Source: Streptomyces violaceusniger
GTDB lineage: Bacteria; Actinomycetota; Actinomycetes; Streptomycetales; Streptomycetaceae
Direction of reading: 5' to 3'
Assembly: GCA_005405945.1 (NCBI GenBank)
Contig: BJHW01000001.1
Span: forward strand, 1,798,001 to 1,862,000
DNA: 64,000 nt
The notes under the pieces were generated by a model. That model was not told the DNA's origin and did no database searches. It saw nothing but the letters and a program-made list of their open reading frames with translations. This document shows, one piece after another, positions 54,786 through 64,000 of the stretch (positions are counted from its first letter, which is position 1; the number at the start of each line of letters is the position of its first letter). The position numbers were made by a program, and so were the translations under genes.

Positions 54786-55673
54786 CTAGACGTTCGGCAC
54801 GCGCAGCTTGTCCCAGCTGGTCTTGCCGGGCATGCCGTCCGCGTCATCGCCGGAGTAGCCCAGCTTGCGCTGCCAGGCCGCGTAGGACTTGCGGTCAGCC
54901 TCGGTCCACTCCGGGCCCGGGCCCTCCTCGTAGCGTCCGCAGCCCTCGGCCACCAGCCGCTTGCCCATCGCCGTGATGATCTTGCTTTCGCGGCCGGTCC
55001 GGAAGAAGTCGGCGCCCGGGAACGGCTCGTAGGACGCCGGTGGCTTGGGCGCCGGTGGCTTGGGGGCCGGGCCGTCCGGCTTGGCGCCGAGCCGCTTGGC
55101 GACGCGGCTGCGCATGCTGTCCATCGTGAAGCCACGCGGGTCGACCTTGCCCGGCTGCCACTCCAGATGGCCGATCACCGAGCGCTGGGTCCAGCCGTGG
55201 GCGCGGCAGATGGCCGCGGACACCTTCTCGATCGCCAGCTTCTGCGCCTCCGGCCAGGGGTCCTCGCCGTCGCCGAGATTGATGCACTCGAAGCCGTAGA
55301 AGTGGCGGTTGCCGTCGGTGTCGGCCTCGTTGTCGTGGGGCAGCGCGGATTCGTCGACGACGGCTCTGAGCACGTCGCCGTCGCCCAGGCCCGCGTGGTT
55401 GGCGCGGCCGTTGCCGACCAGGTGGACCGCGCCGGACTTGTCGATGACCCCGTGGCACAGCGGCCCCGGCAGTGATGCGTGGCCCTCGTAGCACAGCTCC
55501 ACCGAGGAGTCCGTGCCCTTGGTGACGGTGTGATGGATCATCACCCCGTTGACTGGCCCCCAGGGGCCCTTGGAGTTGCGGTTGTGAGTCCGCCAGTCGC
55601 GGTACTCATGGACTTCCAGTCCCTCGTCGCGAAGCGCCTTGAGCAGACGGTCGGCGGTGAGCGGCGTGGCCAT
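54786..55673 (-). CDS. N-acetylmuramoyl-L-alanine amidase with C-terminal wall-binding domain
   Basis: 295 residues, no signal peptide. The amidase_2/PGRP domain (about 15-195) has zinc ligands His47 or 48 (MIHHTV), His169 (IGHLEWQPGKVDP) and an acidic ligand nearby, with Lys176. A Pro/Lys linker (about 198-214) leads to a domain beginning FPGADFFRTGRESKIITAMG and ending WQRKLGYSGDDADGMPG, the wall-binding domain typical of Streptomyces and phage endolysins. It cleaves the amide between N-acetylmuramate and stem peptide. As the last gene of the tail-like operon without export signal, it may be the wall-piercing or release enzyme of that machine (inference). RBS AAGGAG present. Confidence 0.9.
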   Translation of the reverse strand: MATPLTADRLLKALRDEGLEVHEYRDWRTHNRNSKGPWGPVNGVMIHHTVTKGTDSSVELCYEGHASLPGPLCHGVIDKSGAVHLVGNGRANHAGLGDGDVLRAVVDESALPHDNEADTDGNRHFYGFECINLGDGEDPWPEAQKLAIEKVSAAICRAHGWTQRSVIGHLEWQPGKVDPRGFTMDSMRSRVAKRLGAKPDGPAPKPPAPKPPASYEPFPGADFFRTGRESKIITAMGKRLVAEGCGRYEEGPGPEWTEADRKSYAAWQRKLGYSGDDADGMPGKTSWDKLRVPNV

Positions 55674-55752
55674 GGTGATGTGCTCCTTAGGGATGAGGCA
55701 TGGTGATGTACGGATGCCGCGGGCACGGAACTCAATCGGCTCCGCACCGGGC

Positions 55753-57288
55753 CTACGCTTCCGGTTCGGCGTCCTCCCTGGCCCTGGTCTCGGCCTCCGC
55801 CTCGGCCTCCGCCGCGAGCGCCGAGGCGTCCGCGGCCGGGGCGGGCGTGGCGAGCGGCCCGAACACCATCCGCAGATCCAGCTCCGCCTGCTCGGCCGTC
55901 ACCCACGCCAGGGGCGCGTAGTGCGCCTGGATCCCGGCCGGTGCCTGGAGGAGCGGTTTGCGGGCCGCGTTCACCGGCCACTCCACGCCGCCCGTGGCGG
56001 TGCGGGCCGGGATCAGCCAGTGGTCCCCGGAGCGGTAGGCGCCGTCGGGGGCGAAGTACACCTCGACGCCGTCCTCCAGGGGCAGCCAGCGGCCCTCCTC
56101 GACCTTGAGCGCACCGCGCTTCAGCCGCGCCGCCGCGCCCTTGCGGGGACGCCGGGTGGTCTCCCGGTGGTCCCAGCGGCGCAGGAACGGCCGCAGTTCC
56201 GGGCGGCGTCCGACGCCCGGCTCGGGCTCACCGGACAGCCGCACCCGCCGCCCCGGCAGGTCGACCTCCTCCACCCGCAGCAGCGGCAGCGGCTCGCCCC
56301 GGCTGGTGTAGGCGGTGTCCACGAACTCCACCAGGTCCCCGACGTTGAGGTCCAGTTTGTCGTCGCTGCCCAGCGAGGCCAACTCCACCCAGGTGCCGTC
56401 GAGTTCGTCGACCGGGAAGACCACCGAGCCGTTCTCCCGGGACCATTTGAAGGTGGCCTCCTTCGCCGTGCCGCCCTCGTGGATCTCCACCCGGTACAGC
56501 TGGTTCTCCGGCCCCCGGTAGCGGGCGTCCGGCCGGACCAGGCAGGGGTCCTGGTCGGCGTGTTCCGGCCGCTCGGCGCGTGCCGCCAGCCGGGATCCGG
56601 GGGCCGTGGCCTTCCGTGCCCACGCCTCGAACGCCTTGCCGACCTGCTCCTTGTTCGCCCCTCCCGGGTTCTCCAGCTCCAGCGCCGCGCCCTCCACCGG
56701 CAGCACCTGCCAGACCACCTTGACCCGCGCCGCGGTGTCCGGCATCGCCGAGCCGAGGGCCACCTCGCGCAGCGCGGGGTCCTCGGCGGCGGTCACCGAC
56801 CGCTCCCACACCTTCAGGGCGACCAGGAACGGACGCTGCTCCGGCAGCCGGTCGCCCGGCCGCTCCGGGTCCCGGTAGGCGTCCGGCTGGTCCCAGTAGG
56901 TCCAGGTGGCCGGCGGCTCGTCGGGCTCGGGCGCGTCGGCCTCGCCCTCCTGGCCGGAGGCCCCGTCCGCCGCCTCGTCGTCGACGGCCACACCGGGCAG
57001 CGGCCGGGTCGCGTCGCACAGGATGCCGTCCACGTAGTAGCGGCCGCCCTCGATGATCAGGTCGTCCAGATCGCGGCTGCCGCCCTTGAACCGGATGCGG
57101 AATCCGGCGTCCGCGGACGGGCCGCCGTGCCGCCCGATCAGGTCGGCGGCGAGCGTCCGGGCCTGGTGGAGCTGGATCGCGGTCTGCTCGTTGGCGTCGG
57201 CGTCGAGCTGTACCCGGCCCTGCTGGGCGACGACGGCGGAGTAGCGCCGGTCGGGCCGGAAGGTGAGACGGGAGAGATCGGCGTGCAT
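55753..57288 (-). CDS. DUF6519 protein of the tail-like operon
   Basis: 511 residues beginning MHADLSRLTFRPDRRYSAVV and AQQGRVQLDADANEQ, the signature of DUF6519, a family found next to contractile-injection baseplate genes. Beta-rich middle (GGSRDLDDLIIEGGRYYVDG), an internal stretch rich in Asp and Glu, and an Ala/Glu-rich C-terminus. No signal peptide or membrane helix. It resembles a tail-fibre or baseplate-associated structural protein, perhaps linking the beta-helix tail protein to the particle. Its function has not been established. Confidence 0.85.
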   Translation of the reverse strand: MHADLSRLTFRPDRRYSAVVAQQGRVQLDADANEQTAIQLHQARTLAADLIGRHGGPSADAGFRIRFKGGSRDLDDLIIEGGRYYVDGILCDATRPLPGVAVDDEAADGASGQEGEADAPEPDEPPATWTYWDQPDAYRDPERPGDRLPEQRPFLVALKVWERSVTAAEDPALREVALGSAMPDTAARVKVVWQVLPVEGAALELENPGGANKEQVGKAFEAWARKATAPGSRLAARAERPEHADQDPCLVRPDARYRGPENQLYRVEIHEGGTAKEATFKWSRENGSVVFPVDELDGTWVELASLGSDDKLDLNVGDLVEFVDTAYTSRGEPLPLLRVEEVDLPGRRVRLSGEPEPGVGRRPELRPFLRRWDHRETTRRPRKGAAARLKRGALKVEEGRWLPLEDGVEVYFAPDGAYRSGDHWLIPARTATGGVEWPVNAARKPLLQAPAGIQAHYAPLAWVTAEQAELDLRMVFGPLATPAPAADASALAAEAEAEAETRAREDAEPEA

Positions 57289-57382
57289 GGAAGGGGTCCC
57301 CCTCGAAAAGGTTCGGAAGTCTGGCGGGCGCGGCTCGGGCGGGCTGGGGCATCGGTGTCGTCGGTGTCGGTGTCAGATCGGC

Positions 57383-59583
57383 TCACGTCACGGCGATGAC
57401 TCCCGCGTCCGTGCCCGCCGGGGCGTACTCCGCGAGCCGTGCCCGCAGGCTGTCCTCGCGCTGCGGCTGGTACAGGTCGTGGAAGGCACCCATCTCGGCG
57501 CCGTCCTCGGCGCCCCGGCGGATCTCCTCCGCGCATCCGGCCGCCAACTGCCCGTACACCGGGGTGCCGTAGCGCTCGCCGCTGAACAGCGGCCGCACCC
57601 GCCACGCCTCCTCGGCACCCACCAGATCCGGCTGGCAGCGGTGGCGGCGCGGGGTGCGCGAACCCGGCGGCACATAGCTGAACCGCAGACATCCGACACC
57701 GCGCCGGGCCACGTGCATCCGCCCGGTGAAGAGGCTGTTCTCGCCGATCCGCACGGCGTGGGTGTGCACTTCGCCGATGACGGTGGTGCGGTGGGCGTGC
57801 AGTACGGCGTGGGCGTGGCGGCAGTCCGGGGCGGACAGCGCCGGGCGGTCGTGTCCGGTGGCGTCCAGGATGGAGTCGCGGATGTGGAGGGCGAGCGGAT
57901 CGGTGTGCACCTCCTCGCCGATCACCTCGATGGTGCCGAGGACGCTGCGCTCGATCTGGACGCACGCGGTGGTGCGCTCCAGGACCAGGCTGGGCTCGTC
58001 GGGCGAGCGCGGCTCGCACTCCGGCTCCAGGGACCAGCCGGGGACGAGCGTGCAGTGGCGCAGCACCACGGCGCCGACCGGCCCGGTGACGTTGAGGCCG
58101 CGCCCCGCGATCAGCAGCCCGTCCAGCACGATGCGCGGCGCCTCGCCACCGGTGTTCCCGTGCTCCTCCCGCGCCCGGATGTTGAGCGCGTCGGGGCGGT
58201 TGCTGTACCAGTCCAGCAGCCGGATCACCGGCCGGGTGCCCTCGGCGGCGCGCAGTTCGAGCCGGTCGCCCGGGTCCAGGTCGAAGTCCAGCTGCTCCTG
58301 GTAGGCACCGCTGTGGGTGATCTCGATGATGCCCTCGGGGCCGCATCGCCCGCCCCGCCGGTCGTGCTGCCACTGCCGGTACGCGTCCATGATCCGCTGG
58401 TACGCGCACCCCGGTCCGACCCGGTAGACCTCCGCGGCCGGGGAGGTCTCGCGGTCGTCCCGGTCGTACTCGCCGCCACCCACGTCGTCGGGGTGGGCGT
58501 AGTGGTAGGTGACCCAGACACCGTGGCGCGGCGCGGTGCGCGAGCCGAAGGCGATCCGGCCGAGCTCGGGGTCGATGACCACCTGGCCGCGCCCCGCGCG
58601 GTAGCGCCAGTCCGTCAGATCGGCCACCACGATGTCCGACGGCGGTACGGGCTCGTCGTGGCCGTCCCGCCAGACGGTGAAGCTCTTGCCCGGACCGTAA
58701 GTGTCGAGGAGGTGGTCGGCGAGCTGACGGCGGCGGATGTACGCGGGCACGTTGTCGGCAGCTGCCGGGGGTCCCCCGCCGAAGGCAGGGGGCGTGCGGC
58801 GGACGGCTCGGGTTCGGGGCGGGTCACCAGCGGGATGTCATTGCCGAGGATCGAGAAGGTGTAGAGGTTGCGGGCCCGGTCGATGCAGTACGCGGGCGCC
58901 CTGGTCACGTGGTACGGCTTCAGCCGCCACACGAACAGCCCGACCCCGGCCGGGGTGTGGCCGCCCTGTCGGCGGCGGGAGGCCGCGCGCCGGACGTCCG
59001 CCGAGCGCGCCACCGTGCCGAACGGCCCGCCCGCCAGGTCCAGCGCCGCCCCGTCCCGCAGATCGGCGAGCCGGCCCCGGGAGAGCCTGCGGAGGTCCGC
59101 TGCCGCGCCGCCCGTCCCGCCGTAGAGCCTGACCGGCTGCTGGTGCGCGGTGAGCCGGGAGAGTTCGACGGCGCGGGCGGGCCATCCGGCCACCGACGCG
59201 GAGACCTCCTCCAGCAGCGCGAGCGTGCCCTTGCGCCGCCGGTAGGCCACGGTGGCGGCCACGTCCCGGCGCGGCGCGAGCGCCTCGGCCAGCCGCGCCA
59301 GGGACGCGTCCGGCGGTCCGCCGTCGCGCAGTCCGGTGGCCAGCACCCGCTCGTATCCGGGCAGCGGGCGGTAGCCCACCAGATCGCCCAGATACGGCAG
59401 TACCCATGCGGTGGCGGTCTCCACGAACCAGTCGTCGTAACCGCGCTCCACCCCGTCGCGTACCCGATCGACCTGCTCGGCGATCACGGCGAGCAGGGCG
59501 CGCAGGGGCTCGCCCGCCTCGGCGTCCCTGAGGCGATGCCACTGCGGAAGCAGCTCGGCGAGCCCGTCCGGCTCCCTGCTCAT
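57383..59583 (-). CDS. phage-tail protein I-like domain fused to a right-handed beta-helix (one-base frameshift)
   Basis: ATG 59583 overlaps the baseplate stop (ATGA). The first about 200 residues (LPQWHRLRDAEAGEPLRALL, DDWFVETATAWVLPYLGDLV) match P2 gpI-like baseplate wedge proteins. Adding one base to the G5 run at 58767-58771 joins SAGDP to ADNVPAYIRRRQLADHLLD and a long second part, total 733 residues. That part (about 390-640) has the repeating short-strand pattern of a right-handed parallel beta-helix (IVLDGLLIAGRGLNVTG, VVLRHCTLVPG, IRDSILDATG), as in tail spikes. Probably a baseplate protein carrying its own receptor-binding or stabilising helix. Confidence 0.83.
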
Positions 59584-62500
59584 GAGGTGACCTCCGTAAG
59601 GATCAGCGTGTCCGGGACATCGGGTGAGAACATCGCCAGCCGCGCCGGGCGGATGCCGCGGAAGACGGACACCGAGCGGCCCTCGGCGAGGCGGCGGGTG
59701 TCGGTGATGTCGGGGTTGAGGCGCAGCAGTTCGGCGAGCGGGATGCCGTGGCGTCCGGCGATGTCGGTGAGCGTCTCGCCGTCCGTGGCCGTGACCCGGT
59801 AGGTGTCCTCGGCGTACTCGGCGGGCCGAGCGGGGACCACGGGGCTGGGCTCGGTCAGCCGGACGGCCAGGTCGGCCAGTTCCCGCGGGGTGCTGGAGGC
59901 CGGGACGCCGGTGAAGGCGTCCACGTCCACATAGTCCACTCCGGGCACCGACTGGGCGGTGGCCAGCACCTCGGAGAGCGCGGCGGGCTGGCCCAACTCG
60001 CGCCCCGGATAGCCGAGTTCGCGCAGCAGGGCCTGGCGCAGCCGGGGTTCGACCAGCTCCCAGGAGTGGTCCGGCGCCACCTTCACCCGTGCCACCAGCA
60101 CCAGCAGCACCAGCTCGCGCACATCCACCCGGACCGGCAGCCGGGTGTCCCCGTAGGCGGCCAGCGAGGCGCGCAGGGCGCGCAGCACCTCCGCGTCCTC
60201 GCCGATCGGCGCGTCGTCCACCCCGGCCACGGTCACATGGAGCACCCTGCGCCGCCCGTCGAAGAGTTCGCGGGCGGCGGCCCGGCCGATGCCCGCGCGG
60301 GACCGGGCGAAGTCCTCGTAGTCCTGGAGGGAGACCAGCCGGTCGAGCGCGGAGACCGCGAGCGGGATGGTGCGGCGGGTCAGGCCCGGGCCGTCGCCGT
60401 CCGCGCCGCCGGTGGCGGGCTGCGGATTGGTGACGGCGGTGACGCCGAGGGGCCGGGTCAGGGCCTGGGTGATGCGGTCCGCGGGCACATTGGCGGCCTC
60501 GCCGGTGCCGAAGCGGTAGCGGGCCCGTACGTTCTCGTGGCCGCCGGGCAGCCGGGCGCCGTGCACCCCGTCGCCGAAGGTCACCGTGGTCCGCCCGTCG
60601 CCGGTGGTCCCGGTGACGTAGACACGCTCGCGCGGTCCGCGTCCGGCGAGGCTGTCCACCCGGTGCCACAGCAGCCCGTCGACGCGGACCTCGAGGGCCG
60701 GGGTGGCGCCCAGGGGGTTGTCGGCGGGGAGCCAGGTCAGTGGCGACTGCCACAGGGTGAACGTCTGATTGGCCAGGGCGGGGTCGCCGCTGCCGATGGG
60801 CTCGTCACGGCTCTCGCCGTGCGTGGCGGGCACGACGTTGCCCTGGATCCGGACCGTCTCGCGGCGGTAGCGGTAGGCCAGATCGGCGGTGAGGGTGAGG
60901 GTGGTGTGCACGTGGTCGCCGGGCAGGTCGGGGTCGACGCGCTGGTCCACGGCGGCGATCACCGCCAGCTCCGTGCCCCGGACCCCGGTCGGGTCGCCCG
61001 GACCGGCCGGCCCCGGGATGTCGGCGCGCTCACCGGAGACGACGATCCGGCGGCCCGGCCGCAGCCCGTCGTACAGCTCGGCGAGCTCGATCCCGTTGCC
61101 GTGCACATCCTCGCCCAGCGGCTCGTCCGCCGGGCGCAGCGGCTCACCGCCCGCGTGCACGGTGGTGTCGCGGATCGCGGAGAGCAGCACATCGTGTTCG
61201 TCGAGCCACGGGTCGGCGAGGGTCAGCTGGGTGCCCCGGCCGGTGATGCCGTAGTTGGTGTACGCGGCGGTGCGCACGGCGACGACGCGGGTGGTGACGA
61301 AGGCGAGCTTCTTGTCGCCCGGGATGCCGTCCGGCTCGCCGGACCCCTTGCGGGGGCGCTCGATGGCCACCCAGCTGCCGACCGTGATGGAGTTCTGCAC
61401 CGAATCCAGCGGCAGCACATAGCGGTTGGTGGGCTCGGGCACGGTGGCGACGCCGATCTCGACGGCCGGGGGCTCGCTGCCGGGGGTGAACCGCAGCGTC
61501 AGCTCATAGGCTCCGTAGCTGATCTGTCTCGGGGGTTCGCCACGGCTGAGCATCCACTGTTTGGTCTCTCCGTTCTCCACGACCACATGCACCCGCCCGT
61601 CCTCGGCGGGCCGGGACACGAACAGGGTGAGCGCGGGCAGCCCGGGCAGCAGGGTGGCCGTGACACCGGGCTCCTGCGAGTCGGTGGGACGGCCCCGGAG
61701 CCAGCCCAGGTCGTGGTCCTGGCCGACGCGGGTGGACAGCTGCACCCGCCCCGGCCCGAGCTCGAACTCGGCGGTCTGCGGCAGGTTCTCGCTGCGCTGC
61801 CATGACGTCCCGGTCTCGATGTGCTGGAACTCCGCCTTCACCGGCACCTTGCCCGCCGTGTCGTACACGATCCGTACGGCGGTCAGCTCACCGCCGGTCA
61901 GCGGCCAGTCGGTCTGCCGGATGACCCGGCCCCGGTCGTCCTGCACCGGCTTGAGCGGCGCCATCGCCCCGAAGGGCGCGGCCGTCACCCGCATCGCCAG
62001 CAGCTCGCGCAGGAGCGGGAGGGTTCCCGGCGGGGCGGTGGCGGCCGGGGCGGCGCGGCGCCACGCCGCGTACATCCCGCTCGCCACCCTCGGGTCGAGG
62101 GCGGGCAGCAGCCCGGCGGCCAGGTCTGAGCCCGGCCCGAAGAGCCGCCGCGGATCGTGCCCCGCCGTGGCGCGGGCACCGGACGGGGGCCGTACGACGC
62201 GGGTGCGCAGGGCGGGCAGGACGGCGCCGAGCGCCGTCACGGCGGCGGTGCCGTGGGCCCCTGTGCCGGGACTTTGGCTTCCGGTGGCGCTGTCGGCCGC
62301 GGGCCGGTCCTCGGCGAGCTGGGACCGCAGCCGCACCTCGCCGGGCCCGGTGGCGTCCAACTCCCCGCCCGCTCGCGCAGTTCGCCGATCACCGCCTCCA
62401 GCCGCTCGAACCAGGCGGCGACCTCCTCGTACGGAGCGGCCAGCACCTGCGCCTCCGCCAGCCGGTCATGCGGTTCGGCGAGCCGCCGGGCGAGCTGCCC

Positions 62501-63490
62501 GGGCGTGGTGATCCCGTCCAGGTCGCCCCGCAGCGGCGCCAGGACCTGCGCGTCGAACTCCTCGATCAGGCGGCTGACGGGGCGCGGATCGGGGTGGTCC
62601 GGCGTGGGCTCGGCGTCCCCCCGGTCGTCCGGGTCCTCGTCCGCCTCCGGGTCGGTGATCCACCGTCGCACCTCGTCCACCAGCTCCTTGAGCGACGGCG
62701 GGGCGGACTGCGGCAGCCCGATCGCCGTCACGTCCTCGTCGCGGTCGACGGCCACGCGCGCCACCGGCAGCAGCAGCTTCTGGCCACCGCCCCCGGACTC
62801 GGCCGTTCCGCCGAAGACGAAGAGCAGCTTGTCGCCCACGGTCAGCCCGAGCGAGGTCCCGGACACCAGCAACTCCGAGCGGCGCCGCAGGTCGTCGGGG
62901 CCGATCAGGGCGGGCCGGCGGCGGCGCACCGCCAGTTCGTTCCACGCCCAGCGGGCCGTCAGCTCCTCGCTGGTCTCGAAGGTCTGCGACTCCTCGTCGG
63001 AGGCCGCCGGGACGCTGTGGCTGATGGCCCCGCGCGGAATCGTCACCACCACGTCCTCGGCGCGCGGATCCCGGTCCAGGGTGTACGCGAGGTGGGTGTC
63101 GGCGGCCACTCCCGGCCGTGGCACATGCCCCACCAGCCGCCCCAGGAGGGCGAGCGAGCGGGGGTCGTGGGCGGTGCGCAGATAGCCCTCGTCGGCGATC
63201 CGCTCGGAGTGGAAGGTCAGCAGGTCGCTCAAGACCGCCCAGGCGTCCAGCAGCCCGATGGCCGGGTCGTCCGGGGTGCGTACGGTCAGGCCGCGCAGCG
63301 CGGGGTAGGCGGGCGAGGCGAGCCGGTCGAGCATGGCGGCCAGGAACGAGCCGTAGTCGCCGACGCGGTAGTCCAGGGCGGTGCGGCCGGGCGGGTTGTG
63401 CGGGGTGCCGGGGGCGGCCCGGCGCTCGTCGTGGCCGCCGCAACCGCAGCCACAACCGCCGGAGTTGATGTGGTCGGAGTGGTCGCTCAT
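59580..63490 (-). CDS. baseplate assembly protein (TIGR02243 type) with C-terminal LysM (one-base frameshift)
   Basis: ATG 63490, overlapping the preceding gene by four bases. Adding one base to the C4 run at 62363-62366 joins IGELRERAG to ELDATGPGEVRLRSQLAEDR and makes one 1303-residue protein. The N-terminus has a Cys/Gly cluster GGCGCGCGGH, then TALDYRVGDYGSFLAAMLDR and LLTFHSERIADEGYLRTAHD, the signature of the putative baseplate assembly family. The centre has GDGVHGARLP and the gpJ-like LVSLQDYEDFARSRAGIGRA. Near the C-terminus (about 1220-1270) a LysM module reads YRVTATDGETLTDIAGRHGI. It probably forms the wedge of a contractile tail baseplate; LysM would bind peptidoglycan or the spike. 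Confidence 0.87.
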
Positions 63491-64000
63491 CGGGCCCCCT
63501 TCAGCTCGATGACCAGGCGGCCGCGTCCGGGCCGGTCGGGGTCGTTGTCGCATTGGGCGATCTCCAGGGGTCCGATGCGCAGGATGCCCTCCTCCAGCGC
63601 CTCGCCGTGTGTCGTCTCGTACGAGGTGCCGTCATCGGGCTCCTTCGGCCCCTCCAGCCCCTCGTGCCACAGCCGTCGCAGCCGGGTGACCTCGACGCGT
63701 CGCACCCCCGGCACCGCCGCGGCGACGGCCACCAGACGGCTGAGCCGCACCGGTTCGCCGAAGGTCAGCGCGTCGGGGTGGAAGAAGCCGAGCCCCCCGC
63801 CGGAGGACCGGCCGCTGCCCAGCGCCCGGTACAGCTCGGCGAGGATCTGCCCGTGCTGGTGGCCGGGCGCGGCGCACACCTCGATCGCGATGTCCAGCGG
63901 CACGGCGCGGGCCGGGCCGACCACCAGGTCGTGTCCGATCCGGCGGTAGCCCTCCAGGACGTGCGCGACCGCGTCGAGGAGGGCGGGGGGCGGTGCCCCG
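63487..64000 (-). CDS. baseplate J-like protein, C-terminal end (partial)
   Basis: The frame is open to the window edge and stops at 63487, overlapping the next ATG. Visible residues (about 170) include VAHVLEGYRRIGHDLVVGPA, LDIAIEVCAAPGHQHGQILA and LSRLVAVAAAVPGVRRVEVT, the C-terminal pattern of gpJ-like baseplate proteins in contractile tails and injection systems. The rest, and probably sheath, tube and spike genes, must lie to the right. Confidence 0.75.
   Translation of the reverse strand, partial: GAPPPALLDAVAHVLEGYRRIGHDLVVGPARAVPLDIAIEVCAAPGHQHGQILAELYRALGSGRSSGGGLGFFHPDALTFGEPVRLSRLVAVAAAVPGVRRVEVTRLRRLWHEGLEGPKEPDDGTSYETTHGEALEEGILRIGPLEIAQCDNDPDRPGRGRLVIELKGAR

Noticed and set aside
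59748..61805. 685-codon plus-strand frame opposite the baseplate gene
   Set aside because: Antisense shadow with low-complexity Gly/Val/His composition; the minus strand has recognisable baseplate motifs.
54786..64000. Tail-like operon considered part of an ordinary prophage
   Set aside because: No capsid, portal, terminase, integrase or attachment site is visible, and the DUF6519 and TIGR02243-type genes are typical of contractile-injection clusters; final judgement needs the sequence to the right.

Overview
The window is chromosomal DNA of a high-GC actinomycete, almost certainly Streptomyces. Codon third positions are nearly all G or C, GTG and TTG starts are common, and the gene content is typical of that genus: a CYP157-type P450, MmyB-type XRE regulators, a CebR operator, a GH54 arabinofuranosidase, a class A lipoprotein beta-lactamase with a blaA/blaB-like regulatory pair, LCP proteins and a contractile-injection baseplate operon. 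No rRNA, tRNA, CRISPR array, integrase or transposase gene was seen. The content (regulators, secreted hydrolases, resistance genes, decayed genes) looks like an accessory or chromosome-arm region.

Layout. 0-3.3 kb: end of an MFS transporter, then a decayed catabolic island in which a dehydratase, a LysR regulator and an acyl-CoA dehydrogenase each lack an internal block; an intact alpha/beta hydrolase sits among them. 3.3-6 kb: GlcD-like FAD oxidase and a TetR/DUF1348 pair with two operators on the promoter. 6-9.2 kb: two-component system and a secreted serine hydrolase. 9.2-16.1 kb, all leftward: trypsin-like secreted peptidase, a small protein repeating the peptidase propeptide motif, histidine kinase, response regulator, ABC ATPase and FtsX-type permease. 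16.5-23.2 kb: P450, tautomerase, SDRs, XRE regulator, a palindromic MITE-like element, aldo/keto reductase. 23.3-33.3 kb: GH54 enzyme, exonuclease, dienelactone hydrolase, bla locus, TauE/SafE, LysR, Rrf2/ene-reductase pair. 33.4-35.5 kb: gutted CBM2 protein under a CebR site, DksA-like protein, DD-carboxypeptidase. 35.8-39.6 kb: an unusual 1265-residue multidomain protein. 39.9-47.6 kb: hydrolase, LysR, a prpF gene broken by an internal inversion, DctA, IMPase-like protein, NADP oxidoreductase, LCP protein. 47.7-54.7 kb: XRE/SDR pair; then TetR opposite an operon of UDP-glucose dehydrogenase, glycosyltransferase and DHA2 efflux pump, which reads as a sugar-conjugation and export detoxification unit. 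54.8-64 kb: the distal end of a contractile-injection/phage-tail-like operon (amidase, DUF6519 protein, tail protein with beta-helix, LysM-bearing baseplate protein, partial baseplate protein).

Data quality matters here. Fourteen breaks in thirteen otherwise normal genes sit at short G or C runs, and each is repaired by adding one base to the run. I treat those genes as intact CDSs with probable sequencing errors. The genes with missing internal blocks, and the inverted prpF fragment, cannot be explained that way and are called pseudogenes, though misassembly is not excluded.

Best candidates for something new: the 1265-residue Gly-rich/coiled-coil/FG-GAP/TPR protein, the tail-like operon with its associated peptidoglycan amidase, the peptidase-propeptide-two-component-ABC cluster, and the UDP-glucuronate-type conjugation/efflux operon.
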